From: Rodentibacter caecimuris
GTDB taxonomy: Bacteria; Pseudomonadota; Gammaproteobacteria; Enterobacterales; Pasteurellaceae
NCBI RefSeq assembly: GCF_001019715.1
Contig: NZ_BBXJ01000001.1
Span: forward strand, 1,364,001 to 1,428,000
DNA: 64,000 nucleotides
Direction of reading: 5' to 3'
Shown here: positions 9,584-19,696 of the stretch, one piece after another
Layout of the letters: each line of letters starts with the position of its first letter
Position numbering within the stretch: the stretch's first letter is position 1
The notes under the pieces: model-generated
What the model saw: only the letters and a program-made list of their open reading frames with translations
Told to the model about the DNA's origin: nothing
Databases searched by the model: none
Position numbers and translations under genes: made by a program

Positions 9584-10252
9584 ATGAAATTACGCACGTT
9601 TGCCTTTAGTATCGCAACACTATTAGCCAGTACGGCAAGTTTTGCCGGTGTGGTTTCCAGTTCATCAAATATCGATTTTCTAGCTATTGATGGTCAAAAA
9701 GCAAGTAAATCCCTTCTAAACAAAAATAACTCATTCAACATCAATGATAGCAACACCCATCAAGTCGTCGTGCGTGTGGGCGAAATTGTTGGTAGCGGTT
9801 CAAGCCAATCTCTATTTGAATCCAACCCAATTATTGTTACCTTTCAAGGTTCAACCGAAGATATTGTGATTTCCACTCCTAGCATTCGCACTAAAGCTGA
9901 AGCAGAAAAATTCAACGGAGCGCCTGTTATCAGCGTGAAAACAGCCTCAGGTCAGAATATTCCGGCAAAAATAGATACGTTAAAACAAGAAGGTCTGTTT
10001 CCATCGGCGAATATTGTGAGTGATCTAGCAAACTATAACGCTTCGGGTGCAATCGCAGCGGTTCCGGCACTGGCTACGGCAAGTATGCAACCAATGATGG
10101 GGGCGATGCCTGCTACAAACGATAAAGCAACTAAGGGTAAAGTCGTTGTTCAAGGTGAAAATGTCGCGGAACAACAATTACAATATTGGTTCCAACAAGC
10201 GGATAAAGAAACCCAAACCCGTTTCTTAAATTGGGCAAAATCCCATAAATAA
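9584..10252 (+). CDS. DUF2057 (UPF0319, YccT-like) exported protein
   Basis: A 222-residue protein with a clear signal peptide ending near ASFA (residue 21), so it is periplasmic. The body, beginning SSSNIDFLAIDGQKAS, matches the DUF2057/YccT family. E. coli YccT (CsgI) has been linked to curli inhibition; no curli gene is visible here, so the function is open. A terminator follows the gene. The ribosome binding site AAGGAG is strong. The 275 bp upstream, after the USS terminator, hold another USS but no other feature I recognise. Confidence 0.85.
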   Translation: MKLRTFAFSIATLLASTASFAGVVSSSSNIDFLAIDGQKASKSLLNKNNSFNINDSNTHQVVVRVGEIVGSGSSQSLFESNPIIVTFQGSTEDIVISTPSIRTKAEAEKFNGAPVISVKTASGQNIPAKIDTLKQEGLFPSANIVSDLANYNASGAIAAVPALATASMQPMMGAMPATNDKATKGKVVVQGENVAEQQLQYWFQQADKETQTRFLNWAKSHK

Positions 10253-10272
10253 TGACCGCACTTTATAACGGA

Positions 10273-10297
10273 GAGTGAGCTATCAAGCTCACTTTTC
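10273..10297 (+). terminator. Intrinsic terminator after the DUF2057 gene
   Basis: Stem GTGAGCT (10275-10281) / AGCTCAC (10286-10292) with loop ATCA and a following TTTTCTATTTT tract. Confidence 0.75.
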
Positions 10298-10317
10298 TAT
10301 TTTGATAAGGATTCAAA

Positions 10318-12465
10318 ATGAATAACTGGTTAAACGCAAAAGTCATCGCTTCCATTCCAATATTTATTAGCGTGAATCTCGCCGCTTTCGGTGTTTGGTT
10401 CTTTGATATTTCCAGTCAATCCATGCCATTAATTTTGGGAATTATTTCAGGTGGATTAGTGGACTTGGATAACCGTTTAACCGGTCGTTTAAAAAATATT
10501 TTTTACACATTAGTTGCCTTTGCCATTTCTTCTTTTGTAGTGCAGCTCAATATCGGCAAACCGATTCAATACATTGCATTAATTACTTCGCTTACCTTCA
10601 TTTTTACTATGATAGGGGCTGTTGGACAACGTTACAGTACCATTGCTTTCGGTGCACTTGTTGTCGCGCTCTATACAACGCTCACTCATGATCCCAATGA
10701 CACAGAAAGTTGGTTTATTAAAACAACACTGATTTTGCTCGGTACGCTACTTTATAGTGTGATAACCCTAATCGTTCATCTTTTTTTCCCAAATCGCCCC
10801 GTACAAGAAAGTGTTGCTAAAGCCTTTTGCTCCTTAGGGGAATATTTAGATGCCAAATCAATGTTTTTCGATCCCGATGAAATTGATGAAATCGAGAAAA
10901 AACACCTCAATTTCGCCCTCAAAAATGCCAACGTCATAAATGCGTTTAACCTTGCCCGAACCGCACTTTTTTATCGTATTCGAGGGCAACACCGACATAT
11001 CCGCACACAAAAAATGATTCGCTATTATTTTGCCGCACAAGAAATCCATGAGCGAGCCAATTCCACCCATTTTGATTATCAACAAATTGCCGAAAAACTT
11101 AAAAATACGGATCTGATTTTCCGTATTCAACGATTATTGGAATTACAAGCCCAATCCTGTCAAGAAATTAAGCAAAGTTTACGTCATAACCGCCCTTATC
11201 ATTATAACCAACGGGTAGAAAAAGCCCTCCTCGGCACCTTACAATCTTTTGAGCTGTATCGTCAAAAATACCCCGATGACAAAGATCTGATTATTCATAT
11301 TCAAGGGTTATTGGATAATTTGCAAAATATTAATTGGCAAATGAATCAATTAGAACAAGAGTCCAACATCAATGAGCCGCTTGCGCAAATTCATACCGTG
11401 CAAGTAACGGGGCTAAAGAATATTCTTTCCACTATTGCCGGACACTTTACCTTTGAATCGCAATTATTCCGTCATGCCGTGCGCTTATCTATTGTCGTTT
11501 TCCTTTGCTGTGTCATTGTGGATTTTTTCCAATTCAATCTCGGTTATTGGATCTTACTCACGGCAATTTTTGTTTGCCAGCCCAATTACTCCGCAACTAA
11601 AGCACGACTACGCCAACGCATTATCGGCACAATCTTAGGTGTAATTGTGGGGCTACTACTACCTTATTTAAATCCGACCCTTGAATTAAAACTCGGCCTA
11701 ATTGTGCTAACCAGTACACTATTTTTCTTCTTTCGCAGTAATAATTACAGTTTTTCAACTTTTTTCATTACTCTACAAGTATTATTAGGCTTTGATATCA
11801 TGGGTTTCAGCACGGAAACCGCGCTGATTCCCCGTGTACTTGATACCTTACTTGGCTCGGCTATTGCTTGGTTTGGCGTCTCTTATTTATGGCCGGATTG
11901 GAAATACTTACAACTTGATAAAGTCAGCCGACTTGCTATCAAAAGTGATGCACAATATTTGTTACATATCACCAGTCAGTTACAATTTAGCAAAAGCGAT
12001 GATCTTAAATATCGCATTGCCCGCCGTAATGCACACGAATACAACGCCGCACTGAGTACAACCATTTCCAATATGAACAGTGAACCGATGAAATATCAAG
12101 CACATTTGCAAGAAGGCTTTGATTTACTCAAAATCAATTATTCTTTATTAAGCTATATCTCTGCACTTGGCTCATACCGCTATAAAATGCGCGAATTACA
12201 ACAAACCACCGGTTTTCTATCGGGCTTTTATCCAGCAGCCAAAAAAATTATTTACGCCCTTGAAAACATCGAAAAACTCACGCCTGAGGTTTTTGCTAAA
12301 TTATTTGAAAATATTGAATCCAGTTTGAAAGAGATTCACGTATCTGAAAATACGGCATTTGTACTCCCATATCAGCAGTTAAATCTAATCGCACAACTAT
12401 TGCCGCAAATTTATAGCTACTTTCATAAAACATCCAATCATGACTCAAACCATGAAGATAAATAA
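10318..12465 (+). CDS. yccS: YccS/YhfK family inner-membrane protein (FUSC-like)
   Basis: A 715-residue membrane protein with two clusters of transmembrane segments (about residues 8-155 and 390-510), each followed by a long soluble region. This is the layout of the YccS family, related to aromatic acid and fusaric acid exporters (FUSC/AaeB). The second cluster contains YWILLTAIFVCQPNYSATKARLRQR, typical of the family (central part given here only by position near residues 400-425). The substrate is unknown. It follows the DUF2057 gene with a terminator between them. Confidence 0.83.
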   Translation: MNNWLNAKVIASIPIFISVNLAAFGVWFFDISSQSMPLILGIISGGLVDLDNRLTGRLKNIFYTLVAFAISSFVVQLNIGKPIQYIALITSLTFIFTMIGAVGQRYSTIAFGALVVALYTTLTHDPNDTESWFIKTTLILLGTLLYSVITLIVHLFFPNRPVQESVAKAFCSLGEYLDAKSMFFDPDEIDEIEKKHLNFALKNANVINAFNLARTALFYRIRGQHRHIRTQKMIRYYFAAQEIHERANSTHFDYQQIAEKLKNTDLIFRIQRLLELQAQSCQEIKQSLRHNRPYHYNQRVEKALLGTLQSFELYRQKYPDDKDLIIHIQGLLDNLQNINWQMNQLEQESNINEPLAQIHTVQVTGLKNILSTIAGHFTFESQLFRHAVRLSIVVFLCCVIVDFFQFNLGYWILLTAIFVCQPNYSATKARLRQRIIGTILGVIVGLLLPYLNPTLELKLGLIVLTSTLFFFFRSNNYSFSTFFITLQVLLGFDIMGFSTETALIPRVLDTLLGSAIAWFGVSYLWPDWKYLQLDKVSRLAIKSDAQYLLHITSQLQFSKSDDLKYRIARRNAHEYNAALSTTISNMNSEPMKYQAHLQEGFDLLKINYSLLSYISALGSYRYKMRELQQTTGFLSGFYPAAKKIIYALENIEKLTPEVFAKLFENIESSLKEIHVSENTAFVLPYQQLNLIAQLLPQIYSYFHKTSNHDSNHEDK

Positions 12466-12482
12466 AAAATCGGATTTTTTAA

Positions 12483-13259
<777 letters not shown>

Positions 13260-13274
13260 CACTCATCGTTAATT

Positions 13275-13358
13275 ATGATCTACTTTTTAATGGCTGTTAC
13301 CGTGTTAATTTTACTTATCGGGCTCTATCAAAAATTTTCAGGGAAAATGAAGAAATAA
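13275..13358 (+). CDS. Small membrane protein of 27 residues between rnfA and rnfB
   Basis: An ATG at 13275 opens a 27-codon frame whose stop shares one base with the rnfB start (TAATG at 13356-13360), the usual sign of translational coupling. The predicted peptide begins [18 protein letters not shown], one hydrophobic helix, and ends in a Lys-rich tail (KFSGKMKK), which predicts a cytoplasmic C-terminus. No strong Shine-Dalgarno sequence precedes the first ATG; an internal ATG at 13290 is possible. In E. coli the rsxA and rsxB genes are nearly adjacent, so the frame occupies extra sequence. I know of no described counterpart. Confidence 0.6.
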   Translation: MIYFLMAVTVLILLIGLYQKFSGKMKK

Positions 13359-13939
13359 TGACTATTCTACTTATTGTCATCAGTCTGCTTGCGCTCATTT
13401 TCGGTGCTATTTTGGGATTTGCTTCCTTAAAACTAAAAGTGGAAGCCGATCCTATTGTAGAAAAAATTGATGCCATATTACCACAAAGCCAATGCGGTCA
13501 ATGCGGTTATCCCGGCTGCAAACCCTATGCGGAAGCAGTTTGCAATGGTGATTCAATTACCAAATGTGTTCCGGGCGGGCGGGACACCATAGTAAAAATT
13601 GCAGAGATTCTAGGTGTTGACGTGCCGGCAGTTGATGGCATGGAAGAACCGGTCGAAACCGTGGCGTTTATTGATGAAAATATGTGTATTGGCTGCACCA
13701 AATGTATTCAAGCCTGTCCGGTCGATGCCATTATTGGGACAAATAAAATGATGCACACTATTATTCCCGATCTTTGCACCGGCTGTGAACTTTGTGTCGC
13801 ACCTTGCCCGACAGATTGCATCTCAATGATTCCGGTAAAAAAAGGTATTGATAGTTGGGATTGGAAATTTGACGCAAAGCTGGTTATTCCGGTAGTGAAT
13901 GTGAACGGTAGCGAAAAAAAACGGGTTGTGGGGGAATAA
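13358..13939 (+). CDS. rnfB: Electron transport complex subunit RnfB
   Basis: A 193-residue iron-sulfur subunit of Rnf. An N-terminal membrane anchor (about residues 3-25) is followed by the Fe-S domain [15 protein letters not shown] and two 4Fe-4S ferredoxin motifs, [12 protein letters not shown] and [12 protein letters not shown]. It is the likely electron entry or relay subunit on the cytoplasmic face. Its start overlaps the stop of the 27-codon frame, and rnfC begins at the base after its stop. Confidence 0.95.
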   Translation: MTILLIVISLLALIFGAILGFASLKLKVEADPIVEKIDAILPQSQCGQCGYPGCKPYAEAVCNGDSITKCVPGGRDTIVKIAEILGVDVPAVDGMEEPVETVAFIDENMCIGCTKCIQACPVDAIIGTNKMMHTIIPDLCTGCELCVAPCPTDCISMIPVKKGIDSWDWKFDAKLVIPVVNVNGSEKKRVVGE

Positions 13940-16393
13940 ATGGCGGACGTTTTATCTCGTTTTAATTCCGGTAAACTATGGGATTTCAAAGGGGGAATTC
14001 ATCCTCCGGAAATGAAAGATCAATCTAACCATCAACCGATCAGAATACTTCCTTTAAGCAAGGATTTTTATATTCCGCTCAAACAACACTCAGGTCAGGC
14101 GGGTAATGTTTTAGTGAACGTCGGTGATTATGTTTTAAAAGGACAAGCCTTAACGCAAGGTGACGGTTTACGCGTACTCCCCGTTCATGCACCGACATCC
14201 GGCACAATTAAAAATATTGCCCCCTATGTCGCCGCACATCCTTCCGGGCTTGATGAAATGACTATTCATTTACAGGCTGACGGTTTGGATCAACATATTG
14301 AACAACACCCGATTGAAGATTTTCTTCACCTAACTGCGGAACAACTTATCGAAAAAATTTATCTTGCCGGCATTGCGGGCTTGGGAGGCGCCGTATTCCC
14401 TACCGCCGCCAAGATCCAATCAGCGGATAAAAAAGTCAAATTATTGATTATTAACGGTGCGGAATGTGAACCTTACATCACCTGTGATGATCGCCTAATG
14501 CGTGAACATGCCGATGAAATTATTGAAGGCGTGCGTATTTTACGCTATATCCTACGCCCTGAAAAAGTAGTTATCGCCATTGAAGATAACAAACCTAACG
14601 CCATTGAAGCAATTAATGCGGCGCTACACGGCGCAAATGATATTGATGTACGCGTAATCCCAACGAAATACCCGTCCGGCGCAGCAAAACAACTCATTTA
14701 TTTACTCACCGGTATGGAAGTGCCAAGCGGCTCACGCTCCTCCAATATTGGCGTTTTAATGCACAACGTGGGGACTGCTTTTGCGATAAAAAGAGCTGTC
14801 ATCAATGACGAACCTTTAATTGAACGCGTAGTTACATTAACCGGCGATAAAATTCAAGAAAAAGGGAATTATTGGGTACGTCTCGGCACGCCAATTTATC
14901 ACGCATTAACTCATACGGGTTATCAATTTGATGAACGTTTCCCTGTGTTCGTCGGCGGCCCAATGATGGGCTTGGAGCTACCGAATTTAAATGCACCGGT
15001 CACCAAAATCGTCAATTGCTTGCTTGCGCCGGATCATTTTGAATATACCGAACCGGAGCCGGAAAAAGCCTGTATTCGCTGCTCAAGCTGCTCGGACGCT
15101 TGTCCGGTAAATTTAATGCCACAGCAACTTTACTGGTTCGCACGCAGTGAAGATCACACAAAATCGGAAGAATATGCTTTAAAAGATTGTATTGAATGTG
15201 GCGTATGTGCTTATGTTTGCCCGAGCCATATCCCGCTTATTCAATATTTCCGCCAAGAAAAAGCAAAAATTTGGCAAATAAAAGAAAAACAGAAAAAAGC
15301 GGAAGAAGCAAAAATTCGCTTTGAAGCGAAACAAGCACGTATGGAACGTGAAGAACAGGAACGTAAAGCCCGTTCTCAACGCGCAGCTGAAGCCCGTCGC
15401 GAAGAATTAGCCAAAACCAAAGGCGAAGATCCGGTAAAAGCAGCATTAGCACGTCTCAAAGCGAAAAAAGCCGGTTCGGAAGAAATAACTCAGCAGAAAA
15501 CATTAACAACAGAAAAAGGCGAAATTTTACCGGATAATAGCGATATAACGGCATTGCGTAAAGCACGTCGTCTAGCCCGCCAACAAACGGAAATAAAAAC
15601 AGAACATCTTAATAATAGCGAAGAAACAGCCTCAGAAAATCCGAAAAAAGTCGCCGTGGCTGCCGCTATTGCCCGTGCGAAAGCTAAAAAATTGGCTCAG
15701 GCTAACCATAATGGTGATATAACAACGGAAAATGTGGAACAAGAAACAGGCGAAAAACCAACCGCACTTGATCCAAAAAAAGCGACTGTGGCTGCCGCTA
15801 TTGCCCGCGCAAAAGCCAAAAAATTGGCTCAAACTAACCATGATAGCGATATAACAACGGAAAATGCGGAGCAAAAAACAGACGAAAAACCAACCGCACT
15901 TGATCCGAAAAAAGCCGCTGTGGCTGCCGCTATCGCCCGTGCGAAAGCCAAGAAATTGGCTCAGACTAACCATGATAGCGATATAGCAACGGAAAATGCG
16001 GAGCAAAAAACGGACGAAAAACCAACCGCACTTGATCCGAAAAAAGCCGCTGTGGCTGCCGCTATTGCCCGTGCGAAAGCCAAGAAATTGGCTCAAACTA
16101 ACCATGATGGTGATATAACAACGGAAAGTGTGGAACAAAAAACAGACGAAAAACCAACCGCACTTGCTCCAAAAAAAGCGGCTGTGGCTGCCGCTATTGC
16201 CCGTGCGAAAGCCAAAAAATTGGCTCAGACTAACCATGATAGCGATATAACAACGGAAAATGCGGAACAAGAAACAGGCGAAAAACCAACCGCACTTGAT
16301 CCGAAAAAAGCCGCTGTGGCTGCTGCAATTGCCCGTGCGAAAGCCAAGAAATTGGCTCAAGCCCAACAGAAATCAGATAATGCACAGGAATAA
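13940..16393 (+). CDS. rnfC: Electron transport complex subunit RnfC with repeat-rich C-terminal tail
   Basis: An 817-residue peripheral subunit of Rnf thought to carry the NADH and flavin site. The conserved core (about residues 1-450) has a Gly-rich nucleotide region ([15 protein letters not shown]) and two 4Fe-4S clusters, [12 protein letters not shown] (from residue 378) and [12 protein letters not shown] (from 417). A charged, coiled-coil-like Lys/Glu/Ala-rich tail follows, and residues about 570-810 are five and a partial sixth copy of a 44-residue repeat containing [13 protein letters not shown]. The start lies one base after the rnfB stop, with GGGGGAA as ribosome binding site. Ala/Lys-rich RnfC tails are common, but this one is long. 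Confidence 0.94.
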   Translation: MADVLSRFNSGKLWDFKGGIHPPEMKDQSNHQPIRILPLSKDFYIPLKQHSGQAGNVLVNVGDYVLKGQALTQGDGLRVLPVHAPTSGTIKNIAPYVAAHPSGLDEMTIHLQADGLDQHIEQHPIEDFLHLTAEQLIEKIYLAGIAGLGGAVFPTAAKIQSADKKVKLLIINGAECEPYITCDDRLMREHADEIIEGVRILRYILRPEKVVIAIEDNKPNAIEAINAALHGANDIDVRVIPTKYPSGAAKQLIYLLTGMEVPSGSRSSNIGVLMHNVGTAFAIKRAVINDEPLIERVVTLTGDKIQEKGNYWVRLGTPIYHALTHTGYQFDERFPVFVGGPMMGLELPNLNAPVTKIVNCLLAPDHFEYTEPEPEKACIRCSSCSDACPVNLMPQQLYWFARSEDHTKSEEYALKDCIECGVCAYVCPSHIPLIQYFRQEKAKIWQIKEKQKKAEEAKIRFEAKQARMEREEQERKARSQRAAEARREELAKTKGEDPVKAALARLKAKKAGSEEITQQKTLTTEKGEILPDNSDITALRKARRLARQQTEIKTEHLNNSEETASENPKKVAVAAAIARAKAKKLAQANHNGDITTENVEQETGEKPTALDPKKATVAAAIARAKAKKLAQTNHDSDITTENAEQKTDEKPTALDPKKAAVAAAIARAKAKKLAQTNHDSDIATENAEQKTDEKPTALDPKKAAVAAAIARAKAKKLAQTNHDGDITTESVEQKTDEKPTALAPKKAAVAAAIARAKAKKLAQTNHDSDITTENAEQETGEKPTALDPKKAAVAAAIARAKAKKLAQAQQKSDNAQE
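15640..16370 (+). repeat. 132-bp in-frame tandem repeat inside rnfC, one USS per unit
   Basis: Five full units and a partial sixth of 132 bp (44 codons). The USS ACCGCACTT lies at 15761, 15893, 16025, 16157 and 16289, exactly 132 bp apart, each time coding for TAL in PTALDP or PTALAP. Units differ by a few substitutions. The unit length is a multiple of three, so copy-number change would keep the frame. Confidence 0.93.
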
Positions 16394-16396
16394 ACA

Positions 16397-17476
16397 ATGT
16401 TTAAAATGGTCAGTTCTCCTCACTCACATTCAGGGAAGTTAACAGCTCGTATTATGCTTTGGGTCATCTTAGCCATGATGCCGGCTCTATTTACACAAAT
16501 TTATTATTTTGGTTTCGGTGTACTCATTCAATCGGTATTAGCGATCATTGTGGCGTTACTTGCTGAATTGTTAGCAATGAAATTACGCGGTAAAAAGCCG
16601 TTATCCTATCTTTCCGATTTCAGCGTAGTTCTAACCGCCTTGATTTTAGCCGTGGCAATTCCTCCCTATGCCCCTTATTGGATTATTATTATCGGTACAC
16701 TTTGTGCGGTACTACTGGGTAAACATGTGTATGGCGGATTAGGGCAAAACCCCTTTAATCCGGCAATGATTGGCTATGTCGTATTATTAATTTCGTTCCC
16801 ATTACAAATGACTACTTGGATACCGCCAATTCATTTATTGCAGGAACCGCCTACACTCTCCGATGCTGTCGCATTAATTTTTTCTGGCTTAACCACCGAT
16901 GGATTTTCCTTGCCACAACTTACCCATAGTATTGACGGCATCACGCAGGCTACACCGTTAGACAGTGCAAAAATCTTTTATTCTAATCACAAAGAATTAA
17001 CGGATTTCTATGAACTGATTAAAATGCCAATTTTTATGGGGAACGGTACGGACTTTGCACAGGGGTGGTGGCAAGTCAATCTTGCTTTTTTACTCGGCGG
17101 CGTATTTTTAATCTTAAAACGCACCATTCATTGGCAAATCCCCGTAGCAATGCTCACCACATTTTTTTGCTTGGCAACCATTACCGCCATAACGGGGGGG
17201 ACACATTTAAGTGCGGTGAGCCAAATGTTCAGCGGTGCAATGATGTTTGGCGCATTTTTTATTGCGACCGATCCGGTTACAGCCTCCATTACACCGCGTG
17301 GAAAAATCGTATTTGGCGCATTAGTAGGACTTCTCACCTATCTTATCCGCTATCACGGCAATTACCCTGACGGCGTTGCATTTGCGATTTTATTAAGTAA
17401 TATCTGCGTTCCTCTCATCGACCATTACACCCGCCCTCGTGTTGCGGGCTACGGCATAAAAGGGAGAAAAAACTAA
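16397..17476 (+). CDS. rnfD: Electron transport complex subunit RnfD
   Basis: A 359-residue polytopic membrane subunit of Rnf that holds a covalently bound FMN. The modified residue is probably Thr186 in [10 protein letters not shown], which aligns with Thr187 of the E. coli and Vibrio proteins. Other conserved stretches are [12 protein letters not shown] and the C-terminal [15 protein letters not shown]. The gene starts three bases after the rnfC stop and its own stop overlaps the rnfG start (TAATG). Confidence 0.95.
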   Translation: MFKMVSSPHSHSGKLTARIMLWVILAMMPALFTQIYYFGFGVLIQSVLAIIVALLAELLAMKLRGKKPLSYLSDFSVVLTALILAVAIPPYAPYWIIIIGTLCAVLLGKHVYGGLGQNPFNPAMIGYVVLLISFPLQMTTWIPPIHLLQEPPTLSDAVALIFSGLTTDGFSLPQLTHSIDGITQATPLDSAKIFYSNHKELTDFYELIKMPIFMGNGTDFAQGWWQVNLAFLLGGVFLILKRTIHWQIPVAMLTTFFCLATITAITGGTHLSAVSQMFSGAMMFGAFFIATDPVTASITPRGKIVFGALVGLLTYLIRYHGNYPDGVAFAILLSNICVPLIDHYTRPRVAGYGIKGRKN

Positions 17477-18102
17477 TGGGCATTATTAAAACTACTTCTC
17501 AATATGGCGTGATTTTAGGCTTTATTGCGCTACTTTGTAGTGCTATTTCATCCGGCATTTTTTTTCTGACAAAAGGTAAAATTGATGAAGCCATGGCGGC
17601 ACAACAACGGGAACTCCTGCTCCAAGTAATCCCACAAAGCTATTTTGATAATAATTTGCTAGAAAGTGCAGTGACGCCAAAGTCAGAAGATTTAGCCGGT
17701 ATTCAAAAAGTTTATTTCGCAAAGAAAGACCATCATCTTTCAGCCTATGTCTATGAAACAACCGCACCGGACGGCTATTCCGGCGATATTCGCTTACTTG
17801 TCGGTTTAACGCCTGAGGGCAACGTGTTAGGCGTACGGGTGATCGAGCATCATGAAACACCGGGGTTAGGCGATAAAATCGAACTCCGTATTTCCAAGTG
17901 GATTTTATCTTTCGATCATCAGTCTATTAATGAAACTAATTTAACCGATTGGGCGGTCAAAAAAGACGGCGGAAAATTTGATCAATTCTCCGGAGCAACC
18001 ATTACTCCCCGCGCCATTGTAAATCAAGTAAAACGTTCGGCCCTAACCATGCTTAACAATCAGGCAACATTGCAACAGATTGCGATTCAAGAAAGGGAAT
18101 AA
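17476..18102 (+). CDS. rnfG: Electron transport complex subunit RnfG
   Basis: A 208-residue subunit of Rnf with one N-terminal membrane anchor and a periplasmic FMN domain. The flavin is attached to the Thr of the SGAT motif (Thr175 in [12 protein letters not shown]). The upstream motif [12 protein letters not shown] is also typical of RnfG/NqrC. Its start overlaps the rnfD stop, and rnfE begins two bases after its stop. Confidence 0.95.
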   Translation: MGIIKTTSQYGVILGFIALLCSAISSGIFFLTKGKIDEAMAAQQRELLLQVIPQSYFDNNLLESAVTPKSEDLAGIQKVYFAKKDHHLSAYVYETTAPDGYSGDIRLLVGLTPEGNVLGVRVIEHHETPGLGDKIELRISKWILSFDHQSINETNLTDWAVKKDGGKFDQFSGATITPRAIVNQVKRSALTMLNNQATLQQIAIQERE

Positions 18103-18103
18103 T

Positions 18104-18817
18104 ATGACAAATTTAACGGAAAAAACCACCGCACTTGAAGAAGCGCTACCTCAAAACAACGTTAAGGATCAGACGGAAAAATCCGTATGGCGGGAAATTT
18201 TTATACAAGGCATTTGGAAAAATAATCCAGCAATCGTGCAGCTATTAGGGCTTTGTCCTTTATTGGCAGTTTCCAGTACTGCGACCAATGCTCTCGGTTT
18301 AGGGCTTGCAACCATGCTGGTTTTAATTTGCACCAATACGGTAATTTCGCTCTTTCGCAAGCAAATTCCTCACGAAATTCGCATTCCTATTTATGTGATG
18401 ATCATTGCAACGACTGTCACCGTGGTGCAATTATTAATGAATGCTTACACCTACAGATTGTATCAATCTCTTGGTATTTTTATTCCACTGATTGTGACAA
18501 ACTGTATTGTCATTGGTCGAGCTGAAGCCTTTGCGTCCAAAAATAATCTTTTACAGTCTATTTGGGACGGTTTCTCGATGGGGTTCGGTATGGCTTTAAG
18601 CCTTACTATGCTTGGCGCACTCCGTGAAATTTTCGGGCAAGGGACGATTTTTGAAGGTATCGAAAATCTTTTTGGCGAACAAGCAAAATTTCTCACTTTC
18701 CATATTTACCAAACGGATAGCAGCTTTTTACTCTTCATCCTGCCGCCGGGTGCATTTATTGGATTGGGATTACTCCTTGCCCTAAAAAATAGAATTGATA
18801 ACCGAAGAAAAATATAG
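18104..18817 (+). CDS. rnfE: Electron transport complex subunit RnfE
   Basis: A 237-residue polytopic subunit, paralogous to RnfA, completing the Rnf complex. The core from [20 protein letters not shown] through [19 protein letters not shown] and [16 protein letters not shown] matches E. coli RsxE. I chose the ATG at 18104, after AAAGGGA. About 27 residues precede the family's usual N-terminus, and this extension contains a USS (18128-18136) coding for TAL. An upstream in-frame start at 18080 lies inside rnfG and is not needed. Confidence 0.94.
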   Translation: MTNLTEKTTALEEALPQNNVKDQTEKSVWREIFIQGIWKNNPAIVQLLGLCPLLAVSSTATNALGLGLATMLVLICTNTVISLFRKQIPHEIRIPIYVMIIATTVTVVQLLMNAYTYRLYQSLGIFIPLIVTNCIVIGRAEAFASKNNLLQSIWDGFSMGFGMALSLTMLGALREIFGQGTIFEGIENLFGEQAKFLTFHIYQTDSSFLLFILPPGAFIGLGLLLALKNRIDNRRKI

Positions 18818-18820
18818 ATT

Positions 18821-18971
18821 GAACACACACTTAATCTTCCCCGTGTAAATAGCCCGACCGACTTGGCATTTTTAGGAAAATTTGTATTGTTTGAGCCAAC
18901 GGCGAGTTTACAAATTTTCCGTAAAGAAATGACAACAAAGGTCGGAAAAGCGATTTAATCGGGGTGTGTTC
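18821..18971. repeat. Nested palindromic intergenic element
   Basis: Three sets of perfect inverted arms are nested around one centre: GAACACAC (18821-18828) with GTGTGTTC (18964-18971), CCGACC (18854-18859) with GGTCGG (18940-18945), and GGAAAATTTGTA (18875-18886) with TACAAATTTTCC (18909-18920). The whole 150-bp stretch could fold into one long hairpin. It fills the gap between rnfE and nth and looks like a MITE-like or REP-like unit rather than a gene remnant. Confidence 0.65.
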
Positions 18972-18975
18972 TTTG

Positions 18976-19002
18976 CTACTTTCTTGCACAGCAAGAAAGT
19001 AG
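18976..19002. repeat. Perfect 12-bp inverted repeat before nth
   Basis: CTACTTTCTTGC (18976-18987) and GCAAGAAAGTAG (18991-19002) are exact complements with a 3-base loop ACA. The repeat starts 4 bp after the larger palindromic element and ends close to the nth ribosome binding site. No U-run follows, so it is not a normal terminator. Confidence 0.8.
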
Positions 19003-19016
19003 AAGGAAATAAAATT

Positions 19017-19652
19017 ATGAATCAGAAAAAAAGAATTGAAATATTAACCCGACTACGGGATCAAAATCCCCACCCGACTACCGAATTGCAGTATAATTCG
19101 CCCTTCGAATTATTAATCGCGGTGATTTTATCGGCGCAAGCCACTGATAAAGGGGTAAATAAAGCGACAGAAAAACTTTTTCCCGTTGCCAATACTCCAC
19201 AAGCGATTTTAGATCTGGGCTTGGATGGCTTAAAAAGCTACATTAAAACGATCGGACTTTATAATAGTAAAGCAGAAAACATCATTAAAACCTGCCGCGA
19301 TCTCATTGAAAAACACAACGGTGAAATACCGGAAAATCGTGAAGCCTTAGAAGCTCTTGCCGGCGTTGGACGAAAAACTGCGAATGTGGTATTAAATACC
19401 GCCTTTGGTCACCCCACCATTGCAGTCGATACCCATATATTTCGCGTATGCAATCGCACTAATTTTGCACTGGGTAAAGATGTTGTCAAAGTGGAAGAAA
19501 AACTCTTAAAAGTGGTGCCCGATGAATTTAAAGTAGATGTGCATCACTGGCTGATCTTACACGGTCGTTACACTTGTGTTGCCAGAAAGCCCCGTTGCGG
19601 TTCCTGTATTATTGAGGATCTCTGCGAATATAAAGAAAAAACCGAATATTAA
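19017..19652 (+). CDS. nth: Endonuclease III
   Basis: A 211-residue DNA glycosylase/AP lyase removing oxidised pyrimidines, the same length as the E. coli enzyme. The helix-hairpin-helix LAGVGRKTANVVLN with the catalytic Lys, the catalytic Asp in VDTHIFRV, and the C-terminal 4Fe-4S ligands (CVARKPRCGSCIIEDLC) are intact. The ATG at 19017 follows GAAGGA and matches the family start; an in-frame start at 18966 would run through the hairpin. The rnf-nth order is as in E. coli. Confidence 0.95.
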   Translation: MNQKKRIEILTRLRDQNPHPTTELQYNSPFELLIAVILSAQATDKGVNKATEKLFPVANTPQAILDLGLDGLKSYIKTIGLYNSKAENIIKTCRDLIEKHNGEIPENREALEALAGVGRKTANVVLNTAFGHPTIAVDTHIFRVCNRTNFALGKDVVKVEEKLLKVVPDEFKVDVHHWLILHGRYTCVARKPRCGSCIIEDLCEYKEKTEY

Positions 19653-19696
19653 AAACAACTCATTTTTTGACCGCACTTTTATTAATAGGAAAGACA

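Noticed and set aside
15632-16366. A 244-codon open frame on the reverse strand of the rnfC repeat region
   Set aside because: It is the antisense of the Ala/Lys-rich repeats, has the same 44-residue period and no ribosome binding site; open only because of the composition of the repeat.
18966-19016. Longer N-terminus for nth
   Set aside because: The extra codons lie in the hairpin repeat and are absent from the family; the ATG at 19017 has its own Shine-Dalgarno sequence and gives the E. coli length.
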